Of a stretch of 64,000 bases of DNA, positions 48,283 to 59,761 are shown piece after piece. Positions within the stretch are counted from its first letter, which is position 1; each line of letters opens with the position of its first letter. The notes below the pieces were generated by a model. That model worked only from the letters and a program-made list of their open reading frames with translations. It ran no database searches and was not told the origin of the DNA. The stretch is from Sapria himalayana (lineage: Eukaryota > Streptophyta > Magnoliopsida > Malpighiales > Rafflesiaceae): positions 2,776,314-2,840,313 of the forward strand of contig JAREIK010001332.1 in the NCBI GenBank assembly GCA_029783825.1, given 5' to 3'. The position numbers and the translations under genes are program-made.

Positions 48283-50400
48283 AACACAAAGAAGATGCAC
48301 AAAAAATGAAAAAAATGATAAGGTCACTTTCATTCGAACAATCCACGATATTACAATATTCCCTTACAAAACTTTTCAAAATAAAAAAATAAATAAAATA
48401 AATAAATAAAATAAAATAAAACATAGTATATGTCACATACTCACGCATGTGACAGTCCAATAAATTATTTATTAAAAATACCACATTACACTTAACATAG
48501 TCTAGTCATTAATATCAAAATTCGAATAATCTTCTGGTGACATTGTCATCTCTTAAAGAATTTCTCAAAAAATAAATTGCACTGTTAAAAATATAATCAA
48601 TGAAATAATATGAATAAATTTCTCGCTCATTCTTTTGAATAATTTTTTTTTGAATTTTACACTCACATAGCCACTTCTTTATCTATATGTGATGATGAAT
48701 CATCTCAAAACTCATTTTGTTGAATGTACAATACATATGTCACCAATGAAGTAGGAATATAAGTCACTGCTTAGGTTAGCAACTAAAATTCAACTTATAT
48801 ATTTTTCTTTTTGTTATCAAATATAATTGAAAAAAAATTATTTAATAGGAGAAATAACACAACAATTTAAAATTTAATGGAAATATTAAATTACACACAA
48901 AGTTTTGTCAAAATTTATCACAAGTACTCTTAGCCTTATAATTGAGATTAATATGCTCATTAAAAAATTTACTCGAATCAAATTTTATTTTGTGCAGTAA
49001 TACAAAAATTACAAATGCTCATTATTTATTCACAAGCACAAGTAGATGATTGTATGTTATACCATCTCTCAAATAACTTTTGAGTTATTTTCTTTATTTT
49101 TTCTAAATATTTCTTAATTATGAGGGAAAAGAATAACATCTTAAAATCATTAATTGCTTAGTCAAATAATTACTTTTTATGTAACATTAAGACTTACCAA
49201 TAATTGATAATGCTCACCATTTATCCTCCAACACAATGCACAACCACTATCCCATCTATAAAACTATCAAATCTTTCACATTAAACCTCAAATATTAAAA
49301 TTTTTAAAACATTATTGTTGATTTAATGATAATTTCTTGATTTTTTTTTACATATATGAACTAACCCAACTTGCAATAACATTTCAATAAAACATGTCAA
49401 CTATGTGATTTCAAATTAGAGAATATATTGTTTAAAATAATTTTTTTTCTTGAAACATTTATAACAAACCCATCATAATATTTCAAAATTTTTAAAAACC
49501 CATACAAATAATTTTTTTTCTTGAAAACTATTTGTTCAATCATTTGATGGATCAACTAATGAATTTTCATTTTTTTTTTGTAAATATAATTCTTTCCAAA
49601 TCTTTAATTCACATAAGTTAAGGTCCAAATTTTCACTCTTTAGGCTTTGCAATGTCAATTAATAAAGTTATTCTAATTTTACTACAAATTTTGAATTGTA
49701 CATGATATTTGGTGTAGGATGAAATAACAAGTTAGTGTAAACTATACACTTTTTTCATAGTTAAAGTCATGAACCATATCATGGTAATGCAAATTTTCGC
49801 TAAAACTGGGTTGCTTTTCTAAAGGTTTAACTTTAACATGTACTAACAACATATTATTTCATCATCACCAATGCTTGCTGAGGTAAATTTTTATTCGACC
49901 ATTCTATTAAATGATGGTTGTTAAGAATAAATTAATGATGTCTCAAGTAATGTTTTACTTCTTATAATGTTTGATGTTACTTTTTCATGTTAATTGATGC
50001 ATTCCAAATAATCTTTTGAAGTTTATCCTAATGAACATTTATATGCAAAATAATCACTTGTTGTCTAAAGAATTATGACATTCATTTTAATGAATTTTAA
50101 CTTCATGACATCAAAAATCATGATCACATGAGTTCAACAATTTTAACTTCATGTGTGTATATGTGGGTGTGCGTGTGTGTGCGCATGTGTTCATGTGTGT
50201 GTTTCAATATTTTTTGGGTATGAATCATGAAATTGAAAATTATTGATCACTTTACACAATAATATCAAGTGAAATAAATCAATTATATTCATCAAAATAA
50301 CATTTTACTAGGAATTTATAAAAACAAATGATTTTATTAATCAAAGTATTCATTACATCCATTTCTAGTCACTATGTCCCATACTATATCGTATATCTTA
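48283..50400. other. AT-rich intergenic DNA
   Basis: No coding frame or domain is supported. It contains an (AAAT)n/(AATA)n run at 48,384-48,421 and a TG-rich microsatellite (50,151-50,205). Confidence 0.5.
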
Positions 50401-51620
50401 GTGTATTTCTTGGTTGATACTTGTTGGGAAGGTCAGTTGATCAGTGGTTGAACCAAAACCATAAAAAATCTTGGGAATATAAATTTTGTTTCTACTATGC
50501 TAATCAAGATATAATCCCAATTTTTTTGTAGTTTTAGATTAATCACTTATCACTTCCATCCTAACAACTGATATCAGAGCCTTGGCTACTGATAACATGC
50601 AAAAAAAGTGATAATAATACTTCCATTGAAGAGGTCATTCAATGATACTGATGTGGTATCTAGTCAATTCACTATCATTATATTTGTATTAGATTATTCT
50701 GAAACCAACATAGTGATATCAAATTTGATTTGAGATATTTTATTTGTTTAATTTACATGTGATTGACATTGACTTTTATTATCATGAAGGACCACTCTAT
50801 AATAATAAAGTAAACATATACTAACTATTCTATTTAGAAAAATATAATACGTATCTTGTAGTGAAACACCTACGTGACACTATGAAACGAAAGATACGGT
50901 CTAAAAACCCAACTGAAGAAGAATAGGAAGATTTATACAATAGGGTTGTTTCTACCATTGGATAATGAATAAGTAGTAATACTTATCAATATGTTATCGT
51001 TGAAATGAGAGTAGACAAGTTTTGATAGAAACTAGAGTCTATATTTGAAAAGAACACATTTAGAAATAAGATAATAATTATCAGATGTCTAGTTAACTTG
51101 AATTTTAAGGATGGAAACTTAATATCAGAACATATCAATCTTTTACAATGGCCAGTGAACCAACTTACATTCATGAAAATGCTTTTGGAAGATGAGTTTC
51201 TTGCTTGCCTAATACTAAGCTCACTTCTAGATAGTTGGGATAAATTTTTGGTTTTCCCTAAGTATGTCACCATCGAGATGTATTGTTTCAATGCATATTA
51301 TCACAAAAAACCTATTGTCTAAAGAAGAAAGAAGATAAGAAAAGAGAGAAAATTCTCATCGTATCTTTTCTATCTAAGAGATGTTGTAGGAGCACCACTA
51401 GGATGGAAGAACACATTTGTCAAAAGGAAAGTCACACAATAAAAATTTAATCAAGTATTATATCTATAACATGATGGGACATGTGACAAATAATTACTTT
51501 TCTTGGAAAAGACTACATCCTCATTATATGAGAACAAAAAAAACATGAAAGAGAGGCTAATATCAGCTTGGAATATGATTTGACATGAGTTAGAAATGAT
51601 AATTTTGCTAATCTAGTATA
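50400..51620 (+). mobile_element. Copia 5' fragment (LTR end, primer site, gag)
   Basis: A primer site CTGATATCAGAGCC (50,568-50,581, initiator-methionine tRNA type) follows an LTR-like end CTAACAA. Downstream a gag remnant includes the open piece 51,098-51,322, with LISEHINLLQWPVNQLTFM and DEFLACLILSSLLDSWDKF, matching the vs.HI..f..l...L...G..i.dE..a..LL.SLP.SW block of copia gag. A degenerate zinc-knuckle region (NMMGHVTNN) lies near 51,470. No integrase or RT follows before the CACTA end at 51,837. Confidence 0.78.
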
Positions 51621-51836
51621 TCAAGAGGGTGATTGACTTTTTAATCAAAGCTTTATTTTATATTATTTTGTATATTGCTTTCTTTACTATAATTATACTT
51701 AGTGAATATGACATTATAAATATGTGCAAAGTAAGAGTGCATATATTTGTCTATAGATGCATAAAGAACATTAGCCAATGCTAAAAGATGTCTAGTACAT
51801 ACCAGACATTTTGTGTGAATAAAATGTAATAGGCAT

Positions 51837-52561
51837 CATTACAAGAAAAATCTCATATAGCTAGGGATGATTCCCTAGCTAAATGAGAAATTTCCGTTGC
51901 TAAATAGGAAATAGCGACGGAATACGGACGGATCGGATCCATTTCTAAAGTGTTTCTTGTTAAATTTTAGGGACGGAATATTCCCTAGCTAAAAATTAGC
52001 GATGGAAAATTCCCTAGCTAAAAAAAAAATTCGTAGCTAAAATAGCAAGATAAATGAAATATTCCATTGCTAAAGAAAAATCCCTAAATTAGCAATGAAA
52101 TATTTCCCTAGCTAAATTAGCTAGTGAAAATTCCCTCCCTAAATTAGCGAGGGAAAAATCCCTCGCTAATTTAGCGAGGGAATTTTCCCTAGCTATTTTA
52201 ATTTAAATATATTTACAGAATTTAAAAAAATTTAAAATTTTTTAATTAAATAATTTATTATTTTTAAATCATATTGAATAAAAATTAAAACTATAAATAA
52301 TTTATAATAAACAAAAAATAAAATCATTTAATATCTTATTCAAATTCAATATTTTACATAATTGAAACAAAAAAATAGCAAACTTTTATTTTTATTCATC
52401 AATGTATATACCGATAGTATAGAAAGTATAATATATTCATTATTTGATGTTGATTTCTATTCTTATGCTCCTCTGATCATCATTTTTCTACTGTGAAAAA
52501 GCTGTCCGAGTCACGACACATAATGTCTAGTGAAAAATCTCATCACTTATAGAAGCTTTGA
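51837..52561. mobile_element. CACTA element end, truncated
   Basis: It begins CATTACAAGAAAAATC, one change from the CACTACAAGAAAAATC end at 55,072, and follows that copy in order: subterminal TAGCTAGGG/CCCTAGCTA repeats (to about 52,200), AT-rich tail, and the unit head ATCAATGTAT (52,398). It stops at AGAAGCTTTG (52,561), where gypsy LTR sequence begins. It has neither GC-rich core nor transposase gene. A hairpin TTAGCGAGGGA...TCCCTCGCTAA lies at 52,144-52,169. Confidence 0.85.
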
Positions 52562-53550
52562 TTTGATGGGTGGTGACTAAATAGAATTTGAATTAGGATT
52601 TTGATAATTGGTGGATTTCTATGAGATTTTCATGGTAAATGGTTATAGGTAATCCATGATACTTACTCAAGCATATGATAGGAAAGAAGTGATATCCCTT
52701 CTGATTGTAATACATAAGATAAACCTATATGTTGAACTCTTAAAATTTAGTTATGTTAATCATCATGAGTATGATACTTATGAAGTATAAAGTGAGAACA
52801 TTTTTATATTGTAATCCATTATATGAGATTGTGTATAGGATGAATGTTATATAGAATATATACTCAAGGGGTTCACTTTTAGTGTGAGAGTTTCATTATT
52901 ACCAAAAAGAATGATAATAGATAATCCTTGCCATAAGTGCAAGTATGTTATGACTCACAAAGTGGTTAAAACCACTGTGATCTACTTTCACTTGTATGGT
53001 TCCCACTAGTGAACTTGATGGAAACATATGTTAATTATATGAGTATGATATATATGAAGCTAAAAGTATAGATATTTATAAATCATGCTAATCATTAGTC
53101 TTTATGATAATGGAGGCTGAGATTGTGCATAGGATGAAATTTCCAAGAGCTATTAATGACATTGCCTAAAAGGTATGAGAGAGTGAATGACTGTTATGTA
53201 GGGATAACTGTGAGGGGAACACCATTGGGAAGGGCTTGATGTTGACAACCACCTTGTATGCCATTATGAGAAGGGTTCATTTTACAACATCATAGCCTTC
53301 ATTTTGTGTCTAACATTATATATGTCAAATAGCTTGAGTATCATTTTATTAAAAATGGGTTGTCTCATTGTTGAATAACTAAAACATCGATATAATTCTT
53401 GTGGGATCGATATAAATACATAAGTTTATTATACAACTTGTATTACCTATGCATTTATAAATCTCAGTTGATGAGACACTCTCATTAACGAGCTTTTGGG
53501 ATATAACCTAACTGATTAAATTAGGTGGAGCAACAAAGTCACTATAAGTT
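52562..53550 (+). repeat. Gypsy LTR distal part, plus orientation
   Basis: It matches the 3' part of the other plus LTR copies (for example 23,290-24,130), with the ACCACCTTGTATGCCATTA phrase at about 53,250, and ends before the primer-site motif. The proximal part is missing, replaced by the CACTA end. Confidence 0.72.
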
Positions 53551-54530
53551 TTGATATCGTTATCAAGGATTATTTAGTTTAATTAGCTAATATGAGTTAA
53601 CATAATTATTCTTGTAAAAAGATAATTACTTTTTAGTAGATTAGATAACATTATATTTGATAAATATTCATACAACTAAAAGCTAAGTCATATTAACTTA
53701 TTTGAATGTGAATGGTTGTATTTGATTTTGTTTGTTTTCTTGTATTCTCTTTCCTTTTCTTTTTTAAGCAACCTTTGAAGTGTTGAAGCTCTATGATTGA
53801 GCTAGATTCTTTAGACCTAGAAATCAAAAGAACTATAAGAACCCTTTCTAAACAAAGATCTAATAAGTATTTTCTAAAGGGCATGAGAAGTAACAAAAAG
53901 ACCTAAGGAGTTGATGGGAAAATAATTTGATAACCCATTCATTACCATACTCTGAGAGATTATTGGAAGCTTATAGTGATGAACAATTATTATATGATTT
54001 GTTTGCAATTAGTTGAAGCAAATTATTTTGAGTTGAAGCCAAATCTAATAGTTATGATTTAGTAGCACCAATATAGTAGTTGATATTAGAGGACCCTAAT
54101 GGACATGTCATATTGTTTTTAGAGCTATGCAACACTATGAAAATGAATGGAGTTGTCTCAGATGCAATAAGATTACAATTATTTCCATTTTCATTAGGTG
54201 GCAAAGCACGATGTTGATTCCAATATTTACTGAGGAGCTTCATTGAGAGTTGGGATGAATTGGTGATGATCTTTCTCACTAAATTTATTTCACCTCTAAT
54301 TACTTCTCAACTTTGGAACAAGATAAGTCAATTCTTGCAAGAAGAGTACGAGAACATATATAATGTTTGTGACTATTTTAAGAAGTTATTCATGATACGA
54401 CCTTAACATGGATTTAAGTTATAGTTTCAAGCCTAAACCTTCTATAATGAGCTGAACTACTAACATGGTGCATATTGATCTGGTCACTGGAGCATCCATT
54501 ATGAATAAGTCACTATTTTAGGATTATCAT
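53551..54530 (+). mobile_element. Gypsy leader and gag remnant, plus orientation
   Basis: It starts with the mutated primer site TTTTGATATCGTTATCAAGG. The TTGAGCTAGATTCTTTAGACC phrase (about 53,800) is shared with 10,340 and 24,370. Near 54,330-54,450 the plus strand reads ISQFLQEEYENIYNVCDYFKK and FYNELNY, matching gag. Multiple stops are present. Two opposite-strand open frames (53,693-53,896; 54,052-54,279) have no known motif. Confidence 0.68.
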
Positions 54531-55071
54531 GATTGAGTAATTACTCTTAGGAACAAAACATCCTAGTAGAAAATAATATCACGATTTACATCTCTTGATG
54601 CTTTGGCTCTTCTTTGAATAAGTCATGGGTCTAGAAAGTGTCATGACTAATTTTACCAGTGAAATACCCAACTATCATGACATGAAAATCAACAAATAAA
54701 ATTTGTTTAGAGCTATTATATCTATGAATCTAAAGAAATATCACAACCAGAATGATTGTGTTCCATTGTAAAATATTTGTGTCAGCTTAGTAATAGAGTC
54801 AAGGCATAAAAAATATGTCATGATTATTTTAGTAGAGTTACGGCCAAGAAAAGATACCATAACTACCAAAAGCTAATGTGAATGATGTATATGATTCATG
54901 ACAAAAAAATTATCATGACTTTCCATAAATTACCTCTCGTATAAGCCCTTGTTCCACCAAGTTGATTATTTTTACCTAATTTCTATACAATCTCACTAAT
55001 ATTAATTATTTTTTTTGAAATATGAATTAATTAAAATCTCATTGATACTCACTCCAATACAGTCAAATATA
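54531..55071 (-). repeat. Gypsy LTR fragment, minus orientation
   Basis: It aligns with 3,180-3,620 and 17,050-17,480 (shared GTAGAGTTACG-CCAAGAAAAGATA and ATGAAAATCAAC-type phrases, TCATGAC repeats). It is cut by the CACTA end at 55,072. Confidence 0.65.
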
Positions 55072-55480
55072 CACTACAAGAAAAATCCCATATAGCTAGG
55101 GACAATTCCCTAGCTAAATGGGAATTTTTCGTCGGTAAATGGGAAATAGCGACAGGATACCAATGGATCGTGTCCCTTTCTAAAGTGCTCCTTGCTAAAT
55201 TTTAGAGACGGAAGTTTCCCTAGCTAAAAATAAAGCGACGGAAAAATCTCTTGCTAAAAAAGAAAAATTTTATAACTAAAATAGCAAGATAAATAAGATA
55301 TTTTGTGGCTAAAAATGACTGATTCCCTAGCTAAAGTCCCTAGCTAAAGAAAATTTGTGATGGAATATCCGTTGCTAATTATAATATTTTTCTAGCTAAA
55401 TTAGCTAGGGAAATTTCCCTCGCTAAATTTGCTAGGGAATTTTCCCTCACTAATTTAGCTAGGGAATTTTCCCTAGCTAT
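55072..55480. repeat. CACTA terminus and subterminal repeats
   Basis: After the CACTA end, many direct and inverted copies of CCCTAGCTAAA / TTAGCTAGGGAA and variants with GCTAAA or CGCTAA fill about 400 bp; for example the palindrome TTAGCTAGGGAAA-TTTCCCTCGCTAA (55,401-55,426). In CACTA elements, such subterminal repeats are the binding sites of TNPA. The copy at 51,837-52,200 has the same layout. Confidence 0.9.
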
Positions 55481-56114
55481 TTTAATATCAAAAATATTTA
55501 CAGAAATTAAAAAATTTAATATTTTTTTAATTAAATAATTTATTATTTTTAAATCATATTGAATAAAAATTGAAACTAAAAATAATTTATAATAAACAAA
55601 AATAAAATCATTTAATATCTTATTCAAATTCAATATTTTACATAATTAAAACAAAAAAATAAATTTTTATTTTTATTCATCAATGTATCTACTGACAGTG
55701 CATAAAATATAATATATCTATTCATTGACGTTACTTTCTCTCCCTCTGCTCCTCCGATCATCATTTTTCTACTCCGACAAAGCTATCAGAGTCATGACAC
55801 GTAATGTCTAGTGAAAAATCTCATAACTTATAGAAGCTTTGTATAAGGAACAATGCGGTATCATATCTGTAAGAAAATTAAACCACTCAGTCAAATAAAA
55901 AAAAGTTATGTTTTGATACATATATAATCCTACAGTATATATGTAAATATATACTAGCAAATCACTCGTACATATATTACTATCGTATATGTACATATAA
56001 ACAGTAGTATTAAGTGTACATATAAATTGAGTACAAATATACTTGATATATACGTACATAAAATATTGTAGTATTAAATGTACGTATATACTGACTTTAT
56101 TTGTACATATATAT

Positions 56115-56612
56115 CTCAATAGTTGCTGTTGCTACTACTTTCACTTTTGCTCATGCCACTACTACTGTTTCCGCTGTCGCTACCAATACCACTGCTACCG
56201 TTGCCGCTGTCGCTACCAATACCACTGTTGCTGTCGTAGCTGTCGTCGCCGTTGCTGCTATCGAAGCTGCTACCGAAGCTGTAGTCGCCATTGCTGCCAC
56301 AGCTGCGGCTGTCGCCGTAGCGGAGGCTGCCGTTGATGCTACCACCGATGCCGTTGCTGCCATTGCCGCTTATGACGCTGCTCCCACTGCTTCCAATGTA
56401 GCTGTTGTTTTTTGTGCAGCCGGTGCTACCGCTGTTGGTGCCGCTGGTTCCGGTGCAGTAGCTGCCTCTGCCTCCTATGCCACTACTCTTGCCGCTGCTG
56501 CTCCTACCACTGCTGCCACTGCTATAGCCCTCGCTGCTGCTGTCGCCACCTCTGCCGCTGCTGCCGCTTCCGCCGCCGCTACTACCATCGCTACCACTGC
56601 TAATGCTACTGA
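56115..56612. repeat. GCY trinucleotide core of unit 1
   Basis: About 500 bp of GCY/ACY triplets. The Ala/Thr/Val-rich plus frame (56,101-56,640, 179 residues) is the longest open; other frames are open too. Units 2 and 3 keep a different longest frame, so no single protein is conserved. Confidence 0.85.
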
Positions 56613-56637
56613 TAATAGGCTTTTACATACCTATAAT

Positions 56638-56988
56638 TAGAGGTGTCAAACGGGCCGGCCCAGCACGGCACGGCACGGTTTTTTAAATTCGGGCACGGCA
56701 AGGCCGTGCCGTGCCGTGCCGGCCCGCTCGGGCACGGGCGCACGGCAAGGCAGGGCAGGCGGGGCGGGGCGGGTCTGTTTGGACCCGACCCGCGGTCTTT
56801 TTACCGGGGGCGGGGCCCGGTTGGGTCACGAGTCACGACTCAGGCACGCGGGCCGGCGTGCCGTGCCAAGGCACGAGCCGTGCCGGGCACGGCCCAGCAT
56901 GTGGTTTGTTCGGCCGGGCCCGGCACGGGCCCGGGCACGTTTTTTTATCGTGCCGGGCCGGGCCGGCCCGGCCCGTTTGACACCTCTA
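56638..56988. mobile_element. Non-autonomous hAT element (MITE), 351 bp
   Basis: Perfect terminal inverted repeats TAGAGGTGTCAAACGGGC and GCCCGTTTGACACCTCTA, with the perfect 8-bp target duplication CCTATAAT (56,630-56,637 and 56,989-56,996). Removing it restores the CTATAATAGGCTAAAACTC tail seen in the sister units. The interior is extremely GC-rich, made of GGCACGGC/GCCGTGCC phrases. Overlapping open frames of 89-156 residues inside it are compositional. It shares its terminus type with the element at 18,727-19,241. Confidence 0.96.
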
Positions 56989-57729
56989 CCTATAATAGGC
57001 TAAAACTCTACCCAAAAATTTTTGAGCTATACAAATATTTTCACAGATATATAAAAAATAGTTATTATAGACATGAACAAACACAAATTAAAGTTGATTA
57101 TCATACAGCTTAAACTAAAATTTAATTCAATAATATAATATTTTTATATTAAATTTATTAAAAACTGAAACTAAAAATGAAAATATTAAATTAAACAAAA
57201 AAAATCATTTAATAACTTATTCTAATACAATATTAAAAAAAATATTACAAATTATATTACATCTTAGAAATCAATGTATCTACCGACTGTGCATAAAGTA
57301 TAATCTATCAATGCATTAACGTTACTTTCTCTCCCTTTGCTCCTCCAATCGCCAACTTTCCACTGCGAAAAAGCTGTACGAGTCACACTGCTTCATGTCT
57401 TTTGAAAATCACTTCACTTATATCAGCTTCGTATGGAAAACAATGTCGTGCCACATTTGTAAGAAATTTAAACCACTAAATCAAATTAAAAAAAATTTAA
57501 AAAAAAACTTTGGTTTGATAAATATATATTACTGTAGAAAAAATGTACATATATACTAGCATTTCACTCGTACATATATTACTATAGTATTTGTACATAT
57601 AAATTATAGTATTGTGCGTACATATTTACCGTGTATATTTATACTCAGATATATGTACATAAAATACTACAGAATTATATGTACGTATATACTGACTATA
57701 TACGTATATATATACCACATTTATTGTCG

Positions 57730-58165
57730 TTCCTACTCCTCACGATGTCGCTGCCGTCCCTACCGCTGCTGCCTCCTCTGTTGCCGCCACCACTGCTCCC
57801 TCCACTGCCATCGATGTCATTGCTGCCGCTACAGCCATTGCTGCCATTGATGTCGCCGCTGCTGCCGCTTCCTCTGCTGCCTTCGCTGCCTCTGTTGCAG
57901 CCGCAGCCACTGCTGCCATTGCTGCCACCGCTTCCGCTGATGCTGCCGCTGCTGCCGTCGCCGCCGCCACTTCCGTTGATGGTGCCGCTGCTGCCGCCGC
58001 CGCCGTCGCCGCCACCACTGCCACTGCTGCCATTGCAACTGTTGCCACCCCTGCCGACGATGCTGCCGGCACTGCTGCTGCCGCTACCATCGCAGCCGCT
58101 TCTTCCGCCACTACTCCCACTGCCGCCACTACCCCTGCTGCCACCGCTGCCGCAACTACCTCTGA
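57730..58165. repeat. GCY trinucleotide core of unit 2
   Basis: The Leu/Pro-rich plus frame (57,631-58,200, 189 residues) begins in the AT-rich head with YMYVYTDYIRIYIPHLL and then becomes (L/P)n. An Ala-rich and a Gly/Ser-rich minus frame are also open. The head peptide resembles those of the units at 27.7 and 58.9 kb. Confidence 0.85.
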
Positions 58166-58934
58166 TGATAATAGGCTTTAACATACCTATAAGATGCTAA
58201 AACTCTACCCAAACATTTTGGAGAAACATATACATATTCACACATATATAAAAATAGTTATTATAGACATGAACAAATAAAAATTATAGTTAAATGTCAT
58301 ATAGTTTCAACAAAAATTTAATTAAATAATTTAATATTTTAAAATTAAATTTACTAAAAGAAGAAACTATAAATGAAAATTTTAAATTAAAAAAAATCAT
58401 TTTATAACTTATTCTAATATAATATTTTAAATAACTAAAACAAAAAAAATAATAAAAATTATATTACATCTTATTAATCAATGTATCTATCGACTATGCA
58501 TAAAGTAGAATCTATCAATGCATTGATGTTGCTTTCTCTCCCACTGCTCCTCCGATCACTAACTTTCTGCTGGGAAAATGTTGTCCGAGTTACGGTGCTT
58601 CATGTTTGTTGAAATATGTCCTCACTAATACAAGCTTCGTATGGGAAATAATGCGGTACCAAATCTGTACGAAATTTTAACCACCAAATCAAAACAAAAC
58701 AAATAAAAAATAACTATGTTTTGATAAATATATATTGCTACAGTAAATATGTACATATATGCTAGCATTTCACATGTACATATATTACTGTAGTATATTT
58801 ACATTTAAACTACTGTATTATGTGTACATATATACCGAGTACATATATATACTCAGTATATATGAACATAAAAAACTATTGTTTTATATGTATGTATATA
58901 CTTATTATATACGTATGTATATACCATATTTGTT

Positions 58935-59275
58935 ACTGTTGCTGCTGCTCCTGCTACCACTGCCACTCCTATCACCACTGTCGCTGTTGCTGCCGCTACC
59001 ACTGCCGTTGTCGATGCCGCTGGCACTGCCGATGCCGCTGCCACTACCACTGCCGCTGTCGATGCCGCTAGCACTGCCGATGCCGCTACTATCACTACTG
59101 CTGCCACTATCGGTGCTGCCGCTGCTGTCACTGATGTCTCCTCTGCTGCTGATGTTGCCTTACCTCATGCTGTCGGTGCTGCCGCTACTTCTGCCACTGC
59201 CACTTCCGCTACCATCGCTACCACCGCTGCCGCCACAACCTTCGCTGCCATCTCTACTGCTACTGTCGCTACTAA
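58935..59275. repeat. GCY trinucleotide core of unit 3
   Basis: About 340 bp, more diverged, with GATGCCGCT and ACTGCCGCT phrases. The Leu/Pro plus frame (58,759-59,307, 182 residues) again starts with YMYVYTYYIRMYIPYLL. It ends with the CATACCTATAATAGGC tail. Confidence 0.85.
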
Positions 59276-59761
59276 CTATAACATTTTACATACCTATAAT
59301 AGGCTAAAACTCTACCCAAAAAATTTAGAGACACAAAAACATATTCACAAATATATAAAAACAAATATCATAGACATGAACAAACACATTAAAGTTTATT
59401 GTCATACAGCTTCACCAAAAATCCAAAATATGTCCAGCAATTATGTTTAGAAATAAATAGAGTGCAAAAATAAAATGTTTTTAGAATAATAAAGATAAGA
59501 TAAGCTATCCCTCTTTTTGATAAAGCTGAAATCGGTAAATATGGGACCTATGCATTGGAAGGACCGTGGTAATGTCTGAATGCTTTGAATCAGATTTTTT
59601 TCTTTTCTTTCACATATTGTGTCTAGCAAAGATTCATAATTTGATTAATCGGAAAAGCAAAGAACAAAACCAGAATAAAAAAAATCTGAAACATGCAACA
59701 AAATATCATAATTATTTACTACGCATAAACAAAAAAAAATAACAGTTCAGAAATAATTCTA

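Larger units (their letters stand above)
55500..59410. repeat. Tandem array of about 1.2-kb CACTA internal units
   Basis: A preceding tail fragment (55.5-55.68 kb) and three units begin with ATCAATGTAT at 55,679, 57,270 and 58,477. Spacing is 1,591 bp (1,232 without the hAT insertion and its duplication) and 1,207 bp; the third unit ends at about 59,410. Each unit has a head (CTTTCTCTCCC..TGCTCCTCC box), an array of TGTACATATA palindromes, a GC-rich trinucleotide core and a tail starting with GATAATAGGC or similar and CTAAAACTCTACCCAAA. Confidence 0.88.

Noticed and set aside
56643..57113. Three overlapping GC-rich open frames (89-156 codons) in the 56.6-57.1 kb region
   Set aside because: They lie inside the 351-bp hAT element and read through its inverted repeats; purely compositional.
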